This document shows positions 26,193-36,300 of a stretch of 64,000 nucleotides of DNA, piece by piece. Origin of the DNA: Caballeronia jiangsuensis (GTDB lineage Bacteria > Pseudomonadota > Gammaproteobacteria > Burkholderiales > Burkholderiaceae). Position 1 is the first letter of the stretch, and the number at the start of each line of letters is the position of its first letter. Position numbers and translations under genes: made by a program. The DNA lies in the NCBI GenBank assembly GCA_000648925.1, contig JFHF01000038.1, positions 1 to 64,000 of the forward strand, read 5' to 3'. Below the pieces are notes generated by a model. The model saw nothing but the letters and a program-made list of their open reading frames with translations. It was not told the origin of the DNA and ran no database searches.

Positions 26193-26498
26193 TCAATAGC
26201 CGCACGGCACATACGCGCCACGGTAGTTGTCGTAGCAGTAGCCGGGCGGTTGCGCAGGTTGTGCATAGACCGGTTGCGCATACGCGGGTTGCTGATAGAC
26301 GGGCTGCGCATACGTGGGCTGCGCACTCGCCACCGACGTCACCAGCGCGCCGAGCACCGCGCCGCCGATCAGCGCACCGACGATCGCACCGCCATCCCCG
26401 CCGCCGCCACGATGACCGCCGCCGTGTCCGTGCGCCGACGCCTGGCCTGCCACAGTCAAACTACCGATCATCAACAAGACAAGTGCTGCGCGTTTCAT
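26193..26498 (-). CDS. Secreted His/Gly-rich protein with glycine zipper and YAQP repeats
   Basis: A 101-residue protein with signal peptide (MKRAALVLLMIGSLTVAGQA, SA). A HGHGGGHRGGGGDGG stretch could bind metal. The glycine-zipper-like segment AIVGALIGGAVLGALV follows, then tandem YAQPVYQQPAYAQPVYAQPA units and a C-terminal part with two cysteines (GYCYDNYRGAYVPCGY). AAGGAG precedes ATG 26498. Similar short zipper proteins sit in the envelope; the function is not known. Confidence 0.72.
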   Translation of the reverse strand: MKRAALVLLMIGSLTVAGQASAHGHGGGHRGGGGDGGAIVGALIGGAVLGALVTSVASAQPTYAQPVYQQPAYAQPVYAQPAQPPGYCYDNYRGAYVPCGY

Positions 26499-26908
26499 GA
26501 GCTTCTCCTTTTCCCGTTTGGCCGGGTTTATGGAGTCCATCTTAAGCAGACAGCTAAGAAATAACTGCAGCAGTTGGTAACCGTGCATTTCAACGATTAC
26601 AAATTGCGCGTCGGGAAGTAGCCCTGGGAAGAATTCGATTCGGATACCGAACTTCCCTAAGCGCCGTTACAAATGGAATTGAATTCGCTAAACGGTAACA
26701 GCTTTTCCGACGCAGTCGGTAACGCGCTTCGACTTCGATGAAACGATGCAGCCGCTTTTACCGCACGCAGTTTCATTTGCTCGCCACTGGTTACCGTTTG
26801 TCACCAGAACGACGTCAACTGGATCGATGGGCGCGGCGTTTTCATCGTCAACGCGGCGCACTGCGTGCCACGTGTCCTCAAAGCAAAGATCAAAGGGAGT
26901 TTCAAACC
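26499..26908. promoter_or_regulatory. Lower-GC divergent promoter region with four GGTAAC sites
   Basis: About 410 bp between two divergent secreted-protein genes. GGTAAC appears at 26576, 26694 and 26718 on the plus strand, and as the palindrome GGTTACC at 26789. The base composition is visibly more AT-rich than the genes. The sites look like a regulator's repeated target, but no known motif was matched. Confidence 0.35.
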
Positions 26909-27382
26909 ATGAAGAAGATCGTCGCTGCTCTCGCATCCGCCATGCTCGTCACCACCGTATTCGCGCAGACCGCCGCAACCGATGCCGGCAAAGCGCAATT
27001 GAAGGCAAACAACGAAAAAGCCGAGGCTCAGGCAACCGCCAACAAGAAGAAGGCCGATGCGCAGCACGATGCCGCGAAGGCGCAGGCATCGGCGAACGAG
27101 GACAAGGCATCGGCGCAAGCCGACGCCAACAAGGAAGCCGCGAAGGTAGCGCAGGCGACCACGCCGGAACAGGCTTCCGACGCCCGCGGTGATGCCACCA
27201 AGGCACAGGCGAAAGCCAACAAGAAGAAGCACGCTGCACAAACCAAGGCCGACAAGAAGAAGCAGGACGCAGCGAAGGATGCCAACGTGGCGCAAGCGAA
27301 GGCCGATAAGGAAAAAGTCGAGGCGCAAAGCGACGCTAACAAGACGGCCGCCGATGCGAAGGTAGACGCGGCGAAGAAGTAA
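26909..27382 (+). CDS. Secreted Ala/Lys-rich repeat protein
   Basis: A 157-residue protein with signal peptide (MKKIVAALASAMLVTTVFAQ). The mature part is a series of degenerate 10-12-residue units such as KAEAQATANKKKADAQHD, KASAQADANKEAAK and KVEAQSDANKTAAD. It should form a long alpha-helical rod rich in Lys, Ala and Asp. Such proteins resemble histone-H1-like or envelope spacer proteins in composition only; no function is assigned. CAAAGGGAG precedes the start, and a clear terminator follows the gene. Confidence 0.75.
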   Translation: MKKIVAALASAMLVTTVFAQTAATDAGKAQLKANNEKAEAQATANKKKADAQHDAAKAQASANEDKASAQADANKEAAKVAQATTPEQASDARGDATKAQAKANKKKHAAQTKADKKKQDAAKDANVAQAKADKEKVEAQSDANKTAADAKVDAAKK

Positions 27383-27447
27383 GGGAGGCCAGCGTCATCG
27401 CATCGCGCACTGGGCATTGCATATAACCAATCCAGTGCGTTCGATTC

Positions 27448-27474
27448 AGGCGAGCCTTCGGGCTCGCCTTTTTG
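27448..27474 (+). terminator. Rho-independent terminator
   Basis: AGGCGAGCC pairs with GGCTCGCCT around TTCG and is followed by TTTTT. It lies 66 bp after the Ala/Lys-rich gene. Confidence 0.85.
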
Positions 27475-27587
27475 CATTTCCTTTGGTCCAACGTTTTCCA
27501 TGCGACTAAAGGAAATGCTCTACTTGCCGATATCGACGAGCGGCTTATCATTCGTGAATTAAAAGAACACGAACGGAGACGCCCGAC

Positions 27588-28091
27588 ATGCGCACGCTGA
27601 CCGATCAGTTGTCGCAATACGCCGAATATCATCGCGACAGGCGCAACATCGCCACGCACTTCATCGGCATTCCGCTCATCGTGCTCGCGATCGCCGCGTT
27701 GCTGAGCCGTCCTGCATGGCCCGTATTGTCGGGCGCGTTTCTGCTCACACCCGCGTGGGTGCTGTTCGCGCTCGCCACGCTCTACTATCTCTGGCTCGAT
27801 GTGCCGCTCGGCATCGGCATGGGTATCGTGTCCGCGTTGAGCGCGGCGTTCGGGCAGTGGGCCGCATCGCAAACCACGTGGAGCTGGCTCGCAATCGGCA
27901 TCGGCATGTTCGTGATCGGCTGGGCGTTTCAGTTCGTCGGGCATGTGCGCTATGAGCATCGCAAGCCGGCTTTCGTCGACGATATCATCGGCTTGTTGAT
28001 CGGGCCGCTCTTCATACTCGTCGAGCTGATGTTCGGTCTCGGCCTCATGCGCGATCTGCACGATGCCATCGAAACGCGCGCCGCGCGCTGA
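27588..28091 (+). CDS. Mpo1-like (DUF962) membrane protein
   Basis: A 167-residue protein with four membrane helices. The N-terminal motif YAEYHRDRRNIATHFIGIPL and the later FQFVGHVRYEHRKPAF hold the conserved histidines of the yeast Mpo1 family, which are Fe(II)-dependent dioxygenases acting on 2-hydroxy fatty acids. Histidine spacing is intact, so alpha-oxidation of hydroxy fatty acids is a fair prediction; bacterial members are little studied. It stands alone and converges with the RarD-like gene with no gap. Confidence 0.85.
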   Translation: MRTLTDQLSQYAEYHRDRRNIATHFIGIPLIVLAIAALLSRPAWPVLSGAFLLTPAWVLFALATLYYLWLDVPLGIGMGIVSALSAAFGQWAASQTTWSWLAIGIGMFVIGWAFQFVGHVRYEHRKPAFVDDIIGLLIGPLFILVELMFGLGLMRDLHDAIETRAAR

Positions 28092-29069
28092 TCAGTCCAC
28101 GCGCTCGATTTCCTCCGCGACGGTTTCATGCTCGACGCTCGCGTGGTGCTCGCTCATCGGCAATGCCTGCTTGAGCGACCGCTCGCGCATCAGCAGACGC
28201 GCGCTGTGCACGCCGGTCAGCACGACGGCGATCCAGATCGGCACATAGGTGCCGAGTTGCCGCGCTGAAAACGGCTCGCCGAGCAACAGAACAGCGACGC
28301 CGACGAGCAGCACCGGTTCCACGTATCCGAGAATGCCGAAGAGCGCGATCGGCAGATGACGGCTCGCGCGCAGGTACGACGCGAGCGCAATCGTGCTCAA
28401 CGCGCCGAGTCCGGGCAGAAGCAGCAGTCCGAGACGCGGCTCGCCCGCGACATCCGCGAACGAGCCGCGCACGACCAGCATGATCGCGGCGACGGGCGCA
28501 ATCAGCATGATTTCGACGGCGAACGACACGAGCGGATCGGCATTGAGCCGGCGGCGCAACACGAAGTAAGGCGGATAGCCGAGCATCACGACGAGCGTCG
28601 GCCACGCGAACGCATGGGTGATCACCAGCTCATGCGCGACGCCCACGGCCGCCGCGGCGACGCCCGCCCACTGGAAACCGTCGAGACGCTCGCCGTAGTG
28701 AAAGCGGCCGAGCAGCACCATCGCGAGAGGCAGAAGAAAATAGCCGAGCGATACTTCGAGCGCGCGACCGTGCAGCGGCGCCCAGAGAAAGATCCACAAC
28801 TGCACGCCGAGCAGCGCGGCGGCAATAGCGAACGCCAGCAGCAGTTGCGGCGTTTTGGCGAGCCTCGCGACGAGCGCGCATAATTGCGGCCAGCGCTTGC
28901 GCAGCGCAACGAGCGCGAGCGCGCCCGGCAATGTCCACACGATTCGCCACGCGAAGATGTCGAGCCCGTCGAGCGGCGCGAGCCATTTCGTATAGCCGGA
29001 CATGAGCGCGAAGAGCGCGGAAGCGGCTACGGACAGCGCGATGCCGCGCCCCAGGTCATGCTGATTCAT
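28092..29069 (-). CDS. RarD-like EamA/DMT-family transporter
   Basis: A 325-residue protein with about ten hydrophobic helices. The start MNQHDLGRGIALSVAASALF and PLDGLDIFAWRIVWTLPGA match the RarD subgroup of drug/metabolite transporters. The C-terminal cytoplasmic tail is charged (SEHHASVEHETVAEEIERVD). RarD substrates are not established. The open frame extends to 29249, but ATG 29069 is where the family begins. Confidence 0.85.
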   Translation of the reverse strand: MNQHDLGRGIALSVAASALFALMSGYTKWLAPLDGLDIFAWRIVWTLPGALALVALRKRWPQLCALVARLAKTPQLLLAFAIAAALLGVQLWIFLWAPLHGRALEVSLGYFLLPLAMVLLGRFHYGERLDGFQWAGVAAAAVGVAHELVITHAFAWPTLVVMLGYPPYFVLRRRLNADPLVSFAVEIMLIAPVAAIMLVVRGSFADVAGEPRLGLLLLPGLGALSTIALASYLRASRHLPIALFGILGYVEPVLLVGVAVLLLGEPFSARQLGTYVPIWIAVVLTGVHSARLLMRERSLKQALPMSEHHASVEHETVAEEIERVD

Positions 29070-29442
29070 CGAAAGAGGCGCTACGCGCTGAAGGTGACTG
29101 CAAGCCGAACGAAACTTGAACGCGCATTCTAACGGTGCACGCGCGCAATTTTCAAAACCCGCTTCAATCGAAATTCCCGGACGTGCCCGCTTTTTGCTTC
29201 CTTCATGCTTCGCATTTCCGCATGAACTCCGCTGCCTGATCGCTGTCACTTGCGGTTGTCTTTAGCCGGTCACGATGATCGGCGACCCTTGTCGGTCCGG
29301 CATGTGCCGGTCCGGTCCCGAAGTCCGGGCGGCGCCGCGTACGAACATCCGCCGCTCACGTCATTGCATCCGCAGCAACACGCGCCGTGCCGTCATGTTC
29401 GACGATGGCACGCGAAGAAAACGCCGCATCGATGGAGACGTC
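29070..29442. other. Divergent intergenic region
   Basis: About 370 bp between the RarD-like gene and egtD. In-frame start codons upstream of egtD (from 29275) give an Arg-rich leader that looks non-coding. The region presumably holds two divergent promoters; I recognise no RNA gene or repeat. Confidence 0.4.
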
Positions 29443-30411
29443 ATGACTCAACCTGCCTTGTCGCCCCGCTTTTCCAACGCCTTCGCAGAGGCCGTGTACG
29501 TAGGACTCAGCAAGCGTCCGCAGAAAGAACTGCCTTCGATGTATCTGTATGACGAAGTCGGCTCGGCCCTCTTCGAAGTGATCACCGCGTTGCCCGAATA
29601 CGGCGTGACGCGCGCCGAAGAACGCGTGCTGAAGGCTCATGCGGCGGACATCGTCGCGGCCATGCCGGGCGATATCCAGGTCGCCGAACTCGGCAGCGGC
29701 AGCGGCCGCAAGACGCGCCTCATTCTGGAGGCGCTGTGTAAAAAGCAGCCCACCGCTTACCATCCGATTGAAATTTCTCGCACCGCCTTGCAGTTGTGCC
29801 GACGCGAATTGAGCGATATCGAGCGCGTGTCGATCGTCGGGCACGAGCGCGACTACCTCGCGGGATTGTCCGAAGTCAGCGCGAAGCGCAAGGACGGCGA
29901 AAGGCTGCTCGTGCTGTTTCTCGGCAGCACCATCGGCAACTTCGCGCGGCTCGCGGCGACGAAGTTCCTGCGCTCGATCCGCGGCATGCTCCAGCCCGGC
30001 GACGCGCTCTTGCTCGGCACCGATCTCATCAAACCGCTGCCGGTGCTCGTCGCCGCGTATGACGATCCGATCGGCGTCACGGCCGCGTTCAATCTGAACA
30101 TGCTCGCGCGCATCAATCGCGAACTCTCCGGCGACTTCCCGCTCGATGCCTTCGAGCACGTCGCGCGCTTCAACCCGGATGCGCGCAGCATCGAAATGCA
30201 TCTGCGCGCGAAGCGTGCGCTGTCCGTGCGCGTGCGCGGCGCGGACCTGCGCGTCGAGTTCCGCGAAGGCGAGACGATCTGGACGGAAAGTAGCCACAAA
30301 TATGCGGCCGATGAAGTCGCGCCGATCGCCGCCGATGCGGGCTTCGAATGCACGCATCAGTGGCGCGACGAGGAATGGCAGTTCGCGGAGAGCCTGCTGG
30401 TCGCGAAGTGA
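29443..30411 (+). CDS. egtD: L-histidine N(alpha)-methyltransferase
   Basis: A 322-residue SAM methyltransferase of the EgtD family, which makes trimethylhistidine (hercynine), the first intermediate of ergothioneine. Visible motifs are LYDEVGSALFEVITALPEY, the SAM loop VAELGSGSGRKTRLI, and LVLFLGSTIGNFARL. The C-terminal ESSHKYAADEVAPIAADAGF is also typical. GGAGACGTC precedes ATG 29443. The usual partner egtB, a hercynine oxygenase, is not beside it in this window. Confidence 0.9.
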   Translation: MTQPALSPRFSNAFAEAVYVGLSKRPQKELPSMYLYDEVGSALFEVITALPEYGVTRAEERVLKAHAADIVAAMPGDIQVAELGSGSGRKTRLILEALCKKQPTAYHPIEISRTALQLCRRELSDIERVSIVGHERDYLAGLSEVSAKRKDGERLLVLFLGSTIGNFARLAATKFLRSIRGMLQPGDALLLGTDLIKPLPVLVAAYDDPIGVTAAFNLNMLARINRELSGDFPLDAFEHVARFNPDARSIEMHLRAKRALSVRVRGADLRVEFREGETIWTESSHKYAADEVAPIAADAGFECTHQWRDEEWQFAESLLVAK

Positions 30412-30412
30412 T

Positions 30413-30718
30413 TCAGTGCTGCTCGAAGCGCTCGTAACGTTTTTCGATGTGGCGCTCTTCGCTGTGGAAATCGGTGACGCGGGCATGCGGCGGCCCGCGT
30501 CGCAGCCATTCGAGCATCAGATCGACCTGATTGGCCGCGCCCTGCACGATCGCTTCGACGGAGCCGTCGTCGAGATTGGCGACCCAGCCGCGCACGCCGA
30601 GCGCATGCGCCTTTCTGACCGTGTAATGCCTGAAGCCGACGCCCTGCACGACGCCGCGCACCCGCACGTAATAGGTTTCGATTCTCGTATCCAGATCCGG
30701 GCCTGGCATCGTGCTCAC
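30413..30718 (-). CDS. acyP: Acylphosphatase
   Basis: A 101-residue alpha/beta sandwich enzyme that hydrolyses acyl phosphates. The phosphate-binding loop and catalytic arginine are in VRGVVQGVGFRHYTVRKA, the catalytic asparagine in VRGWVANLDDGSVEAIVQG. A short N-terminal extension precedes the domain; MSTMPGP at 30718 or the second Met at 30709 are possible starts. It converges with egtD one base apart. Confidence 0.93.
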   Translation of the reverse strand: MSTMPGPDLDTRIETYYVRVRGVVQGVGFRHYTVRKAHALGVRGWVANLDDGSVEAIVQGAANQVDLMLEWLRRGPPHARVTDFHSEERHIEKRYERFEQH

Positions 30719-30758
30719 TCCTTTCAGATGTCGATACGCCGCATTGTAGCCACGCTCT

Positions 30759-31898
30759 TCAACTTAGTCGGAAAGGCTGCGCCATGTCCGCGCGCTCGCC
30801 CGACCGCGGATGCGGCACGCGCGGCAGCGTCACTTCGAACACCGTGCCGGCTTCGGCGGTGGAGTGCGCCTTGACATCGCCGCCGTGCATCTGCGCGATC
30901 TCGCGCGTGATGTAGAGTCCGAGCCCGAGACCGCTCGATTCGTGCTGGCGCCGGCCCGAGCGATACGGCGCGAAGATCGTCGGCAGGACCTCGGCGGGAA
31001 TTTCGCCCGCGTTCTGCACGGTGATGATCACGTCGTCGGCGTTGCCGTCGAGGCGCACCTGAATCGCGGAGCCTTCGAGACCGTGTTGCAGCGCGTTGCC
31101 GATGAGATTCGAAAACACCTGCGAAAGCAGATCGCCGTCGCCCTGCAAAAGCGTATCGCCCTGACGCAGCACGAAGATGCGCCCTTCGCCGACGCGCGCC
31201 TCGTATTCGTCGACGATATTCTTCGCGAGCGTCATCAACTCCACCGCACGCGGCTGCAAGGTCACGCGTCCGCCGCGCAGACGCGCGAGATTCAGCAACT
31301 GATCGACCATGCGCACCATGCGCATGCCGCTCGACTTGATGCGCGTGCCGATATTCGCGACGTTCTCGTCCGGCACGAAGCGCGCGAGGTATTCCGCCGA
31401 CGCGATCACCGCCGAGAGCGGCGTGCGCAGATCGTGGCCGAGCACGGCCATCAGCATCTCGTTCGCATCGAGCAGTTGCTGCACGGTCGCGAGTTGCGTC
31501 GCGAGCTGCTGCTTCTGGCGCTCCATCTGGATGAACACATCGACCTTCGAGTTGAGGATGCGCGAATCGAAGGGCTTGTAGAGAAAGTCCACCGCGCCCG
31601 CTTCATAGCCGCGGAAGGTGCGGCTCGCGTCCTGCGCCGTCGCCGTGAGAAAGATGATCGGCACGTGCGCGGTGCGCGGGCTGCCGCGCATCAGCTCGGC
31701 GAGTTCGAAGCCGTCCATGCCGGGCATGTTGACGTCGAGAATGGCGAGCGCGACTTCGTGCTTGAGCAGAAGCTCGAGCGCGGCCGGTCCCGATTCGGCT
31801 TTCAGCACCGACAGATCCGGCCGCGCGAGCGACGCTTCGAGCGCGGTGATGTTGTTGCGGATGTCGTCGACGATCAGCACGTGGATGGGTTGCGTCAT
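30759..31898 (-). CDS. Receiver-histidine kinase protein
   Basis: A 379-residue protein with an N-terminal receiver (HVLIVDDIRNNITAL, phospho-acceptor in LAILDVNMPGMDG, lysine in FLYKPFD). It continues into a HisKA domain (VLGHDLRTPLSAVIASAEYL) and a HATPase domain (NLIGNALQHGLEG, SGLGLGLYITREI). There is no membrane segment, so it acts in the cytoplasm, probably receiving phosphate or a signal from the hybrid kinase encoded in the same operon. It is the last gene of that operon, 25 bp after the CheB-like gene. Confidence 0.9.
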   Translation of the reverse strand: MTQPIHVLIVDDIRNNITALEASLARPDLSVLKAESGPAALELLLKHEVALAILDVNMPGMDGFELAELMRGSPRTAHVPIIFLTATAQDASRTFRGYEAGAVDFLYKPFDSRILNSKVDVFIQMERQKQQLATQLATVQQLLDANEMLMAVLGHDLRTPLSAVIASAEYLARFVPDENVANIGTRIKSSGMRMVRMVDQLLNLARLRGGRVTLQPRAVELMTLAKNIVDEYEARVGEGRIFVLRQGDTLLQGDGDLLSQVFSNLIGNALQHGLEGSAIQVRLDGNADDVIITVQNAGEIPAEVLPTIFAPYRSGRRQHESSGLGLGLYITREIAQMHGGDVKAHSTAEAGTVFEVTLPRVPHPRSGERADMAQPFRLS

Positions 31899-31923
31899 CT
31901 GGTGACTCCTTGCCTTGCTTCCT

Positions 31924-32520
31924 TCATTGCCTGTAGCCGATGCACTGCGTGAGCCGCATCGCCATGTGATCCAGCGTGAGCACTTCGTTCGCTGCGCCTT
32001 GCGCGATGGCCGCGAGCGGCATCGCCGGCGCGCTCGCCGTCGCGGGGTCCTGCGCCCAGCATGCGCCGCCCGCATCGCGGATCGCGCGTGCGCCGCGCGC
32101 ACCGTCGTCGTTCGCGCCGGACAGCACGATGCCGAGCAGCCGCTCGCCATACGCATGCGCCGCAGATTCGAACAGCACATCCACCGATGGCCGCGAAAAG
32201 CGCACGGGCGGATCGACGGACAGCGCGATCGCCGGCGCCGCGCCGCCCTCCGCCTCGACGAGCATGTGATAGCCCGGCGGCGCGAAATACACGGTGCCCG
32301 GCGCGATTTCGTCCTTGTCGAAAGGCTCGACGATGGTCAGCTCGCAGCGCGTCGCGAACAATCCGGGCAGAAGGCTCGGCTGCCCCTGACGCACATGCAC
32401 CACGACGAGCACCGGCGGCGCGAACGCCTTCGGCAACGCGGGCAGCAACTGATTGAGCGCCTCGACGCCGCCCGCCGATGCGCCGATCACGACTGCCCCG
32501 ATGCGGTTCGCGTCGATCAT
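31924..32520 (-). CDS. CheB-like protein-glutamate methylesterase without receiver domain
   Basis: A 198-residue stand-alone catalytic domain. The serine nucleophile is in VVIGASAGGVEALNQL, the histidine in LVVVHVRQGQPS, and the aspartate in LSGANDDGARGARAI. The receiver that normally controls CheB is missing, so activity may depend on protein contact with the neighbouring receiver proteins. It follows the CheR gene by two bases. No chemoreceptor, CheA or CheW gene is near. Confidence 0.9.
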   Translation of the reverse strand: MIDANRIGAVVIGASAGGVEALNQLLPALPKAFAPPVLVVVHVRQGQPSLLPGLFATRCELTIVEPFDKDEIAPGTVYFAPPGYHMLVEAEGGAAPAIALSVDPPVRFSRPSVDVLFESAAHAYGERLLGIVLSGANDDGARGARAIRDAGGACWAQDPATASAPAMPLAAIAQGAANEVLTLDHMAMRLTQCIGYRQ

Positions 32521-32522
32521 GG

Positions 32523-33380
32523 TCACACCTTCTGATAAAGCCGCTCGCGCGGATTGAAGTCCGCGAAACGGTCTGCGTACGTGGAAAAGCGCAGGCTCTC
32601 CTTGCTGCCGAGACCGAGAAACCCGCGCCGCACGAGCGAATCGCTGAAGAGGCCGAGCGCGCGATCCTGCAGCGCGCGATCGAAATAGATCAGCACATTG
32701 CGGCACGACACCAGATGCGCTTCGAGAAACACGCTGTCCGTCGCGAGACTATGATCCGCGAACACGACGCGCGACTTGAGCGTCTGCGAGAACTTCGCCG
32801 CGCCATAGGCCGCGTGATAGTAGTCCGAGAGCGAGCGCTTGCCGCCCGCCGCCAGATAGTTCTGGCTGAAGCCCGCCATGCGCTCCAGCGGATAAATGCC
32901 GCTTTCCGCCTGGCGCAATGCTTCGGCGTTGATGTCGGTCGCGTAGAACACGGTGCGGTCCGCTATCTTCTCCTCCGCGAACAGCACCGCGAGCGACCAC
33001 AGCTCCTCGCCGCTGCTGCATCCCGCGACCCATACCTTGATCGACGGATAAGTCTGCAGAATCGGCACGACCTGCTCGCGGATCGCGCGAAAATACTGCG
33101 GGTCGCGGAACATCTCGCTCACCTGCACGGTGAGGTACTGAAAGAGCCGCGCGAACAGAGCCGGGTCGCGCAGAATGCGCTCCTGAAGATGCGACAGCGT
33201 CGGCAGGCCGAAATCGTGCACCGCCTGCGCGAGGCGGCGCCTCAGCGAACTCACGGAGTAATGCCGGAAGTCGTGCTGATAGCGCAGGTAGATCGCTTCC
33301 AGAATCAGCCTCAGTTCGATGTCGAACGTCGCTTCTTCGTCCTGTCGGCCGTCATTCATCTGAGAGATAGGTCCGTTCAT
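32523..33380 (-). CDS. CheR-type SAM-dependent protein methyltransferase
   Basis: A 285-residue protein with the CheR all-helical N-terminal domain (IYLRYQHDFRHYSVSSLRRR) and the methyltransferase domain (VWVAGCSSGEELWSLAVLFA, VFYATDINAEAL, VSCRNVLIYFD). It should methylate glutamates in a receptor or other sensor. It overlaps the hybrid kinase stop by ATGA. The combination with CheB and two kinases and no motility gene points to a sensory pathway outside chemotaxis (inference). Confidence 0.92.
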   Translation of the reverse strand: MNGPISQMNDGRQDEEATFDIELRLILEAIYLRYQHDFRHYSVSSLRRRLAQAVHDFGLPTLSHLQERILRDPALFARLFQYLTVQVSEMFRDPQYFRAIREQVVPILQTYPSIKVWVAGCSSGEELWSLAVLFAEEKIADRTVFYATDINAEALRQAESGIYPLERMAGFSQNYLAAGGKRSLSDYYHAAYGAAKFSQTLKSRVVFADHSLATDSVFLEAHLVSCRNVLIYFDRALQDRALGLFSDSLVRRGFLGLGSKESLRFSTYADRFADFNPRERLYQKV

Positions 33381-36300
33381 CGCTGGCGCAGCCATACACG
33401 GCACAGCGACACGAGCTTATCCACGTCGATGGGCTTGGATATGTAGTCGTCCGCACCCGCTTCGAGACATTTCTGGCGATCGCTCGGCATCGCCTTCGCC
33501 GTCAGCGCGATGATCGGCAGACGCGCATGTTCCGCGCGCTTGCGGATTTCGGTCATCGCGGTGAGGCCGTCCATCTCGGGCATCATGACATCCATGAGAA
33601 CGAGGTCGATATCGCCGCGGCGCGCGAGCGCTTCGAGCGCCTCGCGTCCGTTGCGCGCGATTTCGAGCGTCGCGCCGAGCGGCTCGATCACGCGCGAGAG
33701 CGCGAAGATATTGCGCACGTCGTCTTCGGCGAGCAGGATCGTGCGGCCCTCGAACACGTCGTCGCGCTGACGCGCCGCGCGCAGCATGCGCTGCTGCTCG
33801 GGCGGCAACGCGCTTTCCACGCTATGCAGGAACAGCGTGACTTCATCGAGCAGACGCTCCGGCGATTTCGCCCCCTTGATGATGATCGATTTCGAGTAGC
33901 GGCGCAGGCGCTGCTCTTCGTCCTGCGACAACAGCCGTCCCGTATAGACGATGACCGGCGGCGACGCCTGCCCGCCGCCCGCCGACACGCGTTCGAGCAA
34001 TTCGTAGCCGGAGCCGTCGGGCAGCGCGAGATCCATCACAACGCAATCGAACGGCGCGCGCTGCATTTCCTCGATGGCCTCCGCGATCGATCCCGCTTCC
34101 ACGATACCGACGGTCTCGCTCGCGAGCAGCGCGTGAATGCTCTGGCGCAGCGCCGGATCGTCCTCGACGACGAGCACGCGACGCATGCCTTGCGACGAGC
34201 GCGCTTCGAGCTTGCGGATTGCGTGGGCGAGATCGTCGCGTGCGCTCGGCTTGAGCGTATAGCCGATCGCGCCGAGATGCAGCGCGACATCGGCGTGATC
34301 GGTCGCGGAGACGACGTGAATCGGAATGTGGCGCGTGAGCGGATCGTGCTTCAGCCATTCGAGCACCGTGAGACCCGACTGATCCGGCAGACCGATGTCG
34401 AGCAGAATCCCGTTCGGCTGGAGCGAACGCGCGAGCTCGACGCCTTGCGTCGCCGTGGCGGCGTGCACGCAGTCGAAGTCGAGTTCGTGAGCGAGATCGT
34501 AGAGAATGCGGGCGAACGGCTGATCGTCCTCGATGACGAGAATCACGCGGCCCGGACGCTTGCGGTCGGCGCGATCATCGGCGATGGCCATCGGCTCGGG
34601 CATCGCGACCGGCGGCTGAACGGGCTGCGGCCGCACGGGCGCGGGTGCGGACGCCGGAGCGGCGGCCGGCGCCGGCTCGCTCGCTTGGGCGATCGTATCG
34701 AGCTTCGCGGTGACGGTGCCTTCACGCACGGCGATGGGCAGCGTCACCGAAAACACGCTGCCGTGCCCGAGTTCGCTCGACACCGACACCGAACCGCCGA
34801 GCAGACGCGAGAACTCGCGTGAAATCGACAGCCCGAGGCCGCTGCCGCCGTATTTGCGGCTCGTGGTGCCGTCGGCCTGCTGGAAGGCCTGAAAGATCAT
34901 GTCCTGCTTCTCGCGTGCGATGCCGATGCCCGTGTCGCGCACGTCGAAGCGCAGCGCGTTGTCGCCCGCGCGCTCGACCGCGACCGTCACGCTGCCGCGC
35001 TCGGTGAACTTGAACGCGTTCGACAGCAGATTGCGCAGCACCTGCAGGAGCCGCTGGCTGTCGGTGACGAAATACTGCGGCACGTTCTCGCCGTGCTGCG
35101 TAATGAATTCGACGCCCTTGCTGCCGGCAACCGGCGCAAAGGATTGCCGCAACGTCTGCAGGATCGAATCGACGGACGTGGGCGCGAACTGCACGTCCAT
35201 CTGTCCCGCCTCGACCTTCGACAAATCGAGAATGTCGTTGATGAGCGAAAGCAGATCGCTGTTCGACGAATGGATCGTCGCCGCGTAGCGCACCTGTTCG
35301 TCGGTCAGGTTGCCCTGCTTGTTGTCCTGCAGGAGCTTCGCGAGGATGAGCGAGCTGTTGAGCGGCGTGCGCAGTTCGTGCGACATGTTCGCGAGGAACT
35401 CCGACTTGTACTGGCTCGCGCGCTCCATTTCCAGCGCGTTCGCGGTCAGTTCCTGCTGCGCCTGCAGAAGCTCGGCTTTCTGCCGCTCTAGATGCTGCGT
35501 GTGTTCTTCGAGCTGGACGTTGGTCTGTTCGAGTTCCGCCTGCTGCTGTTCGAGACGCCCCTGCGAATCCTGCAGCGCGCGGCCGCGCTCTTCGAGTTCC
35601 TCGTTCGACACGCGCAGCTCTTCCTGCTGCACCTGCAATTCCTCGCTCTGGCGCTGCGTTTCTTCGAGCAGTTCGACGAGACGCGCGCGATAACGCGCCG
35701 AACGCAGCGCCATGCCGATCGGTTCCGACGCCATGTCGAGCAGCGCGCGGGCATCGTCGAAACGTCCTTCGTTGCCGACGAAGCCGAGCTCGATCGCGCC
35801 CGCGACATCGCCATCGGCGAAGAGCGGGGCGATCAGTACGCGCGATGCCGTCGCCGAGCCGAGCGCGGAACCGGCTTTCAGATAATGCGACGATGCGTCG
35901 CGCAGTTCGAGCACGCGCGCTTCCTCGATCGCCTGACCGACGAGCCCTTCGCCGCGCGCGATCCTCGCCGGCGCGCCGCCTTCGTCCGGCAGCGCCCACG
36001 CGCCGACGCGCACGAGCGCATCGCCGTCGAGCGCATAGACGACGCCGACTTTCGCTTCCACGTACGGAATGATCGAACGCAGGATGCTCACGCCGATCGA
36101 AGCCGGTGACTGCTCGCCGCGCAACTTGACGCCGAGCTGCACGATGCCCTGCTGCAGCCAGGTCGTGCGTTGTACGGCCAGCCGCGATTTGATATATAGA
36201 TGCGCCACCGCCGCGAGCGCGAGCAGCACGACGATGCCCATCGCGCGGTTGATCTGGAGCACGTCGCGGCTCGTGTTCGGGTCGGCGGCCGCGAGTGCGT

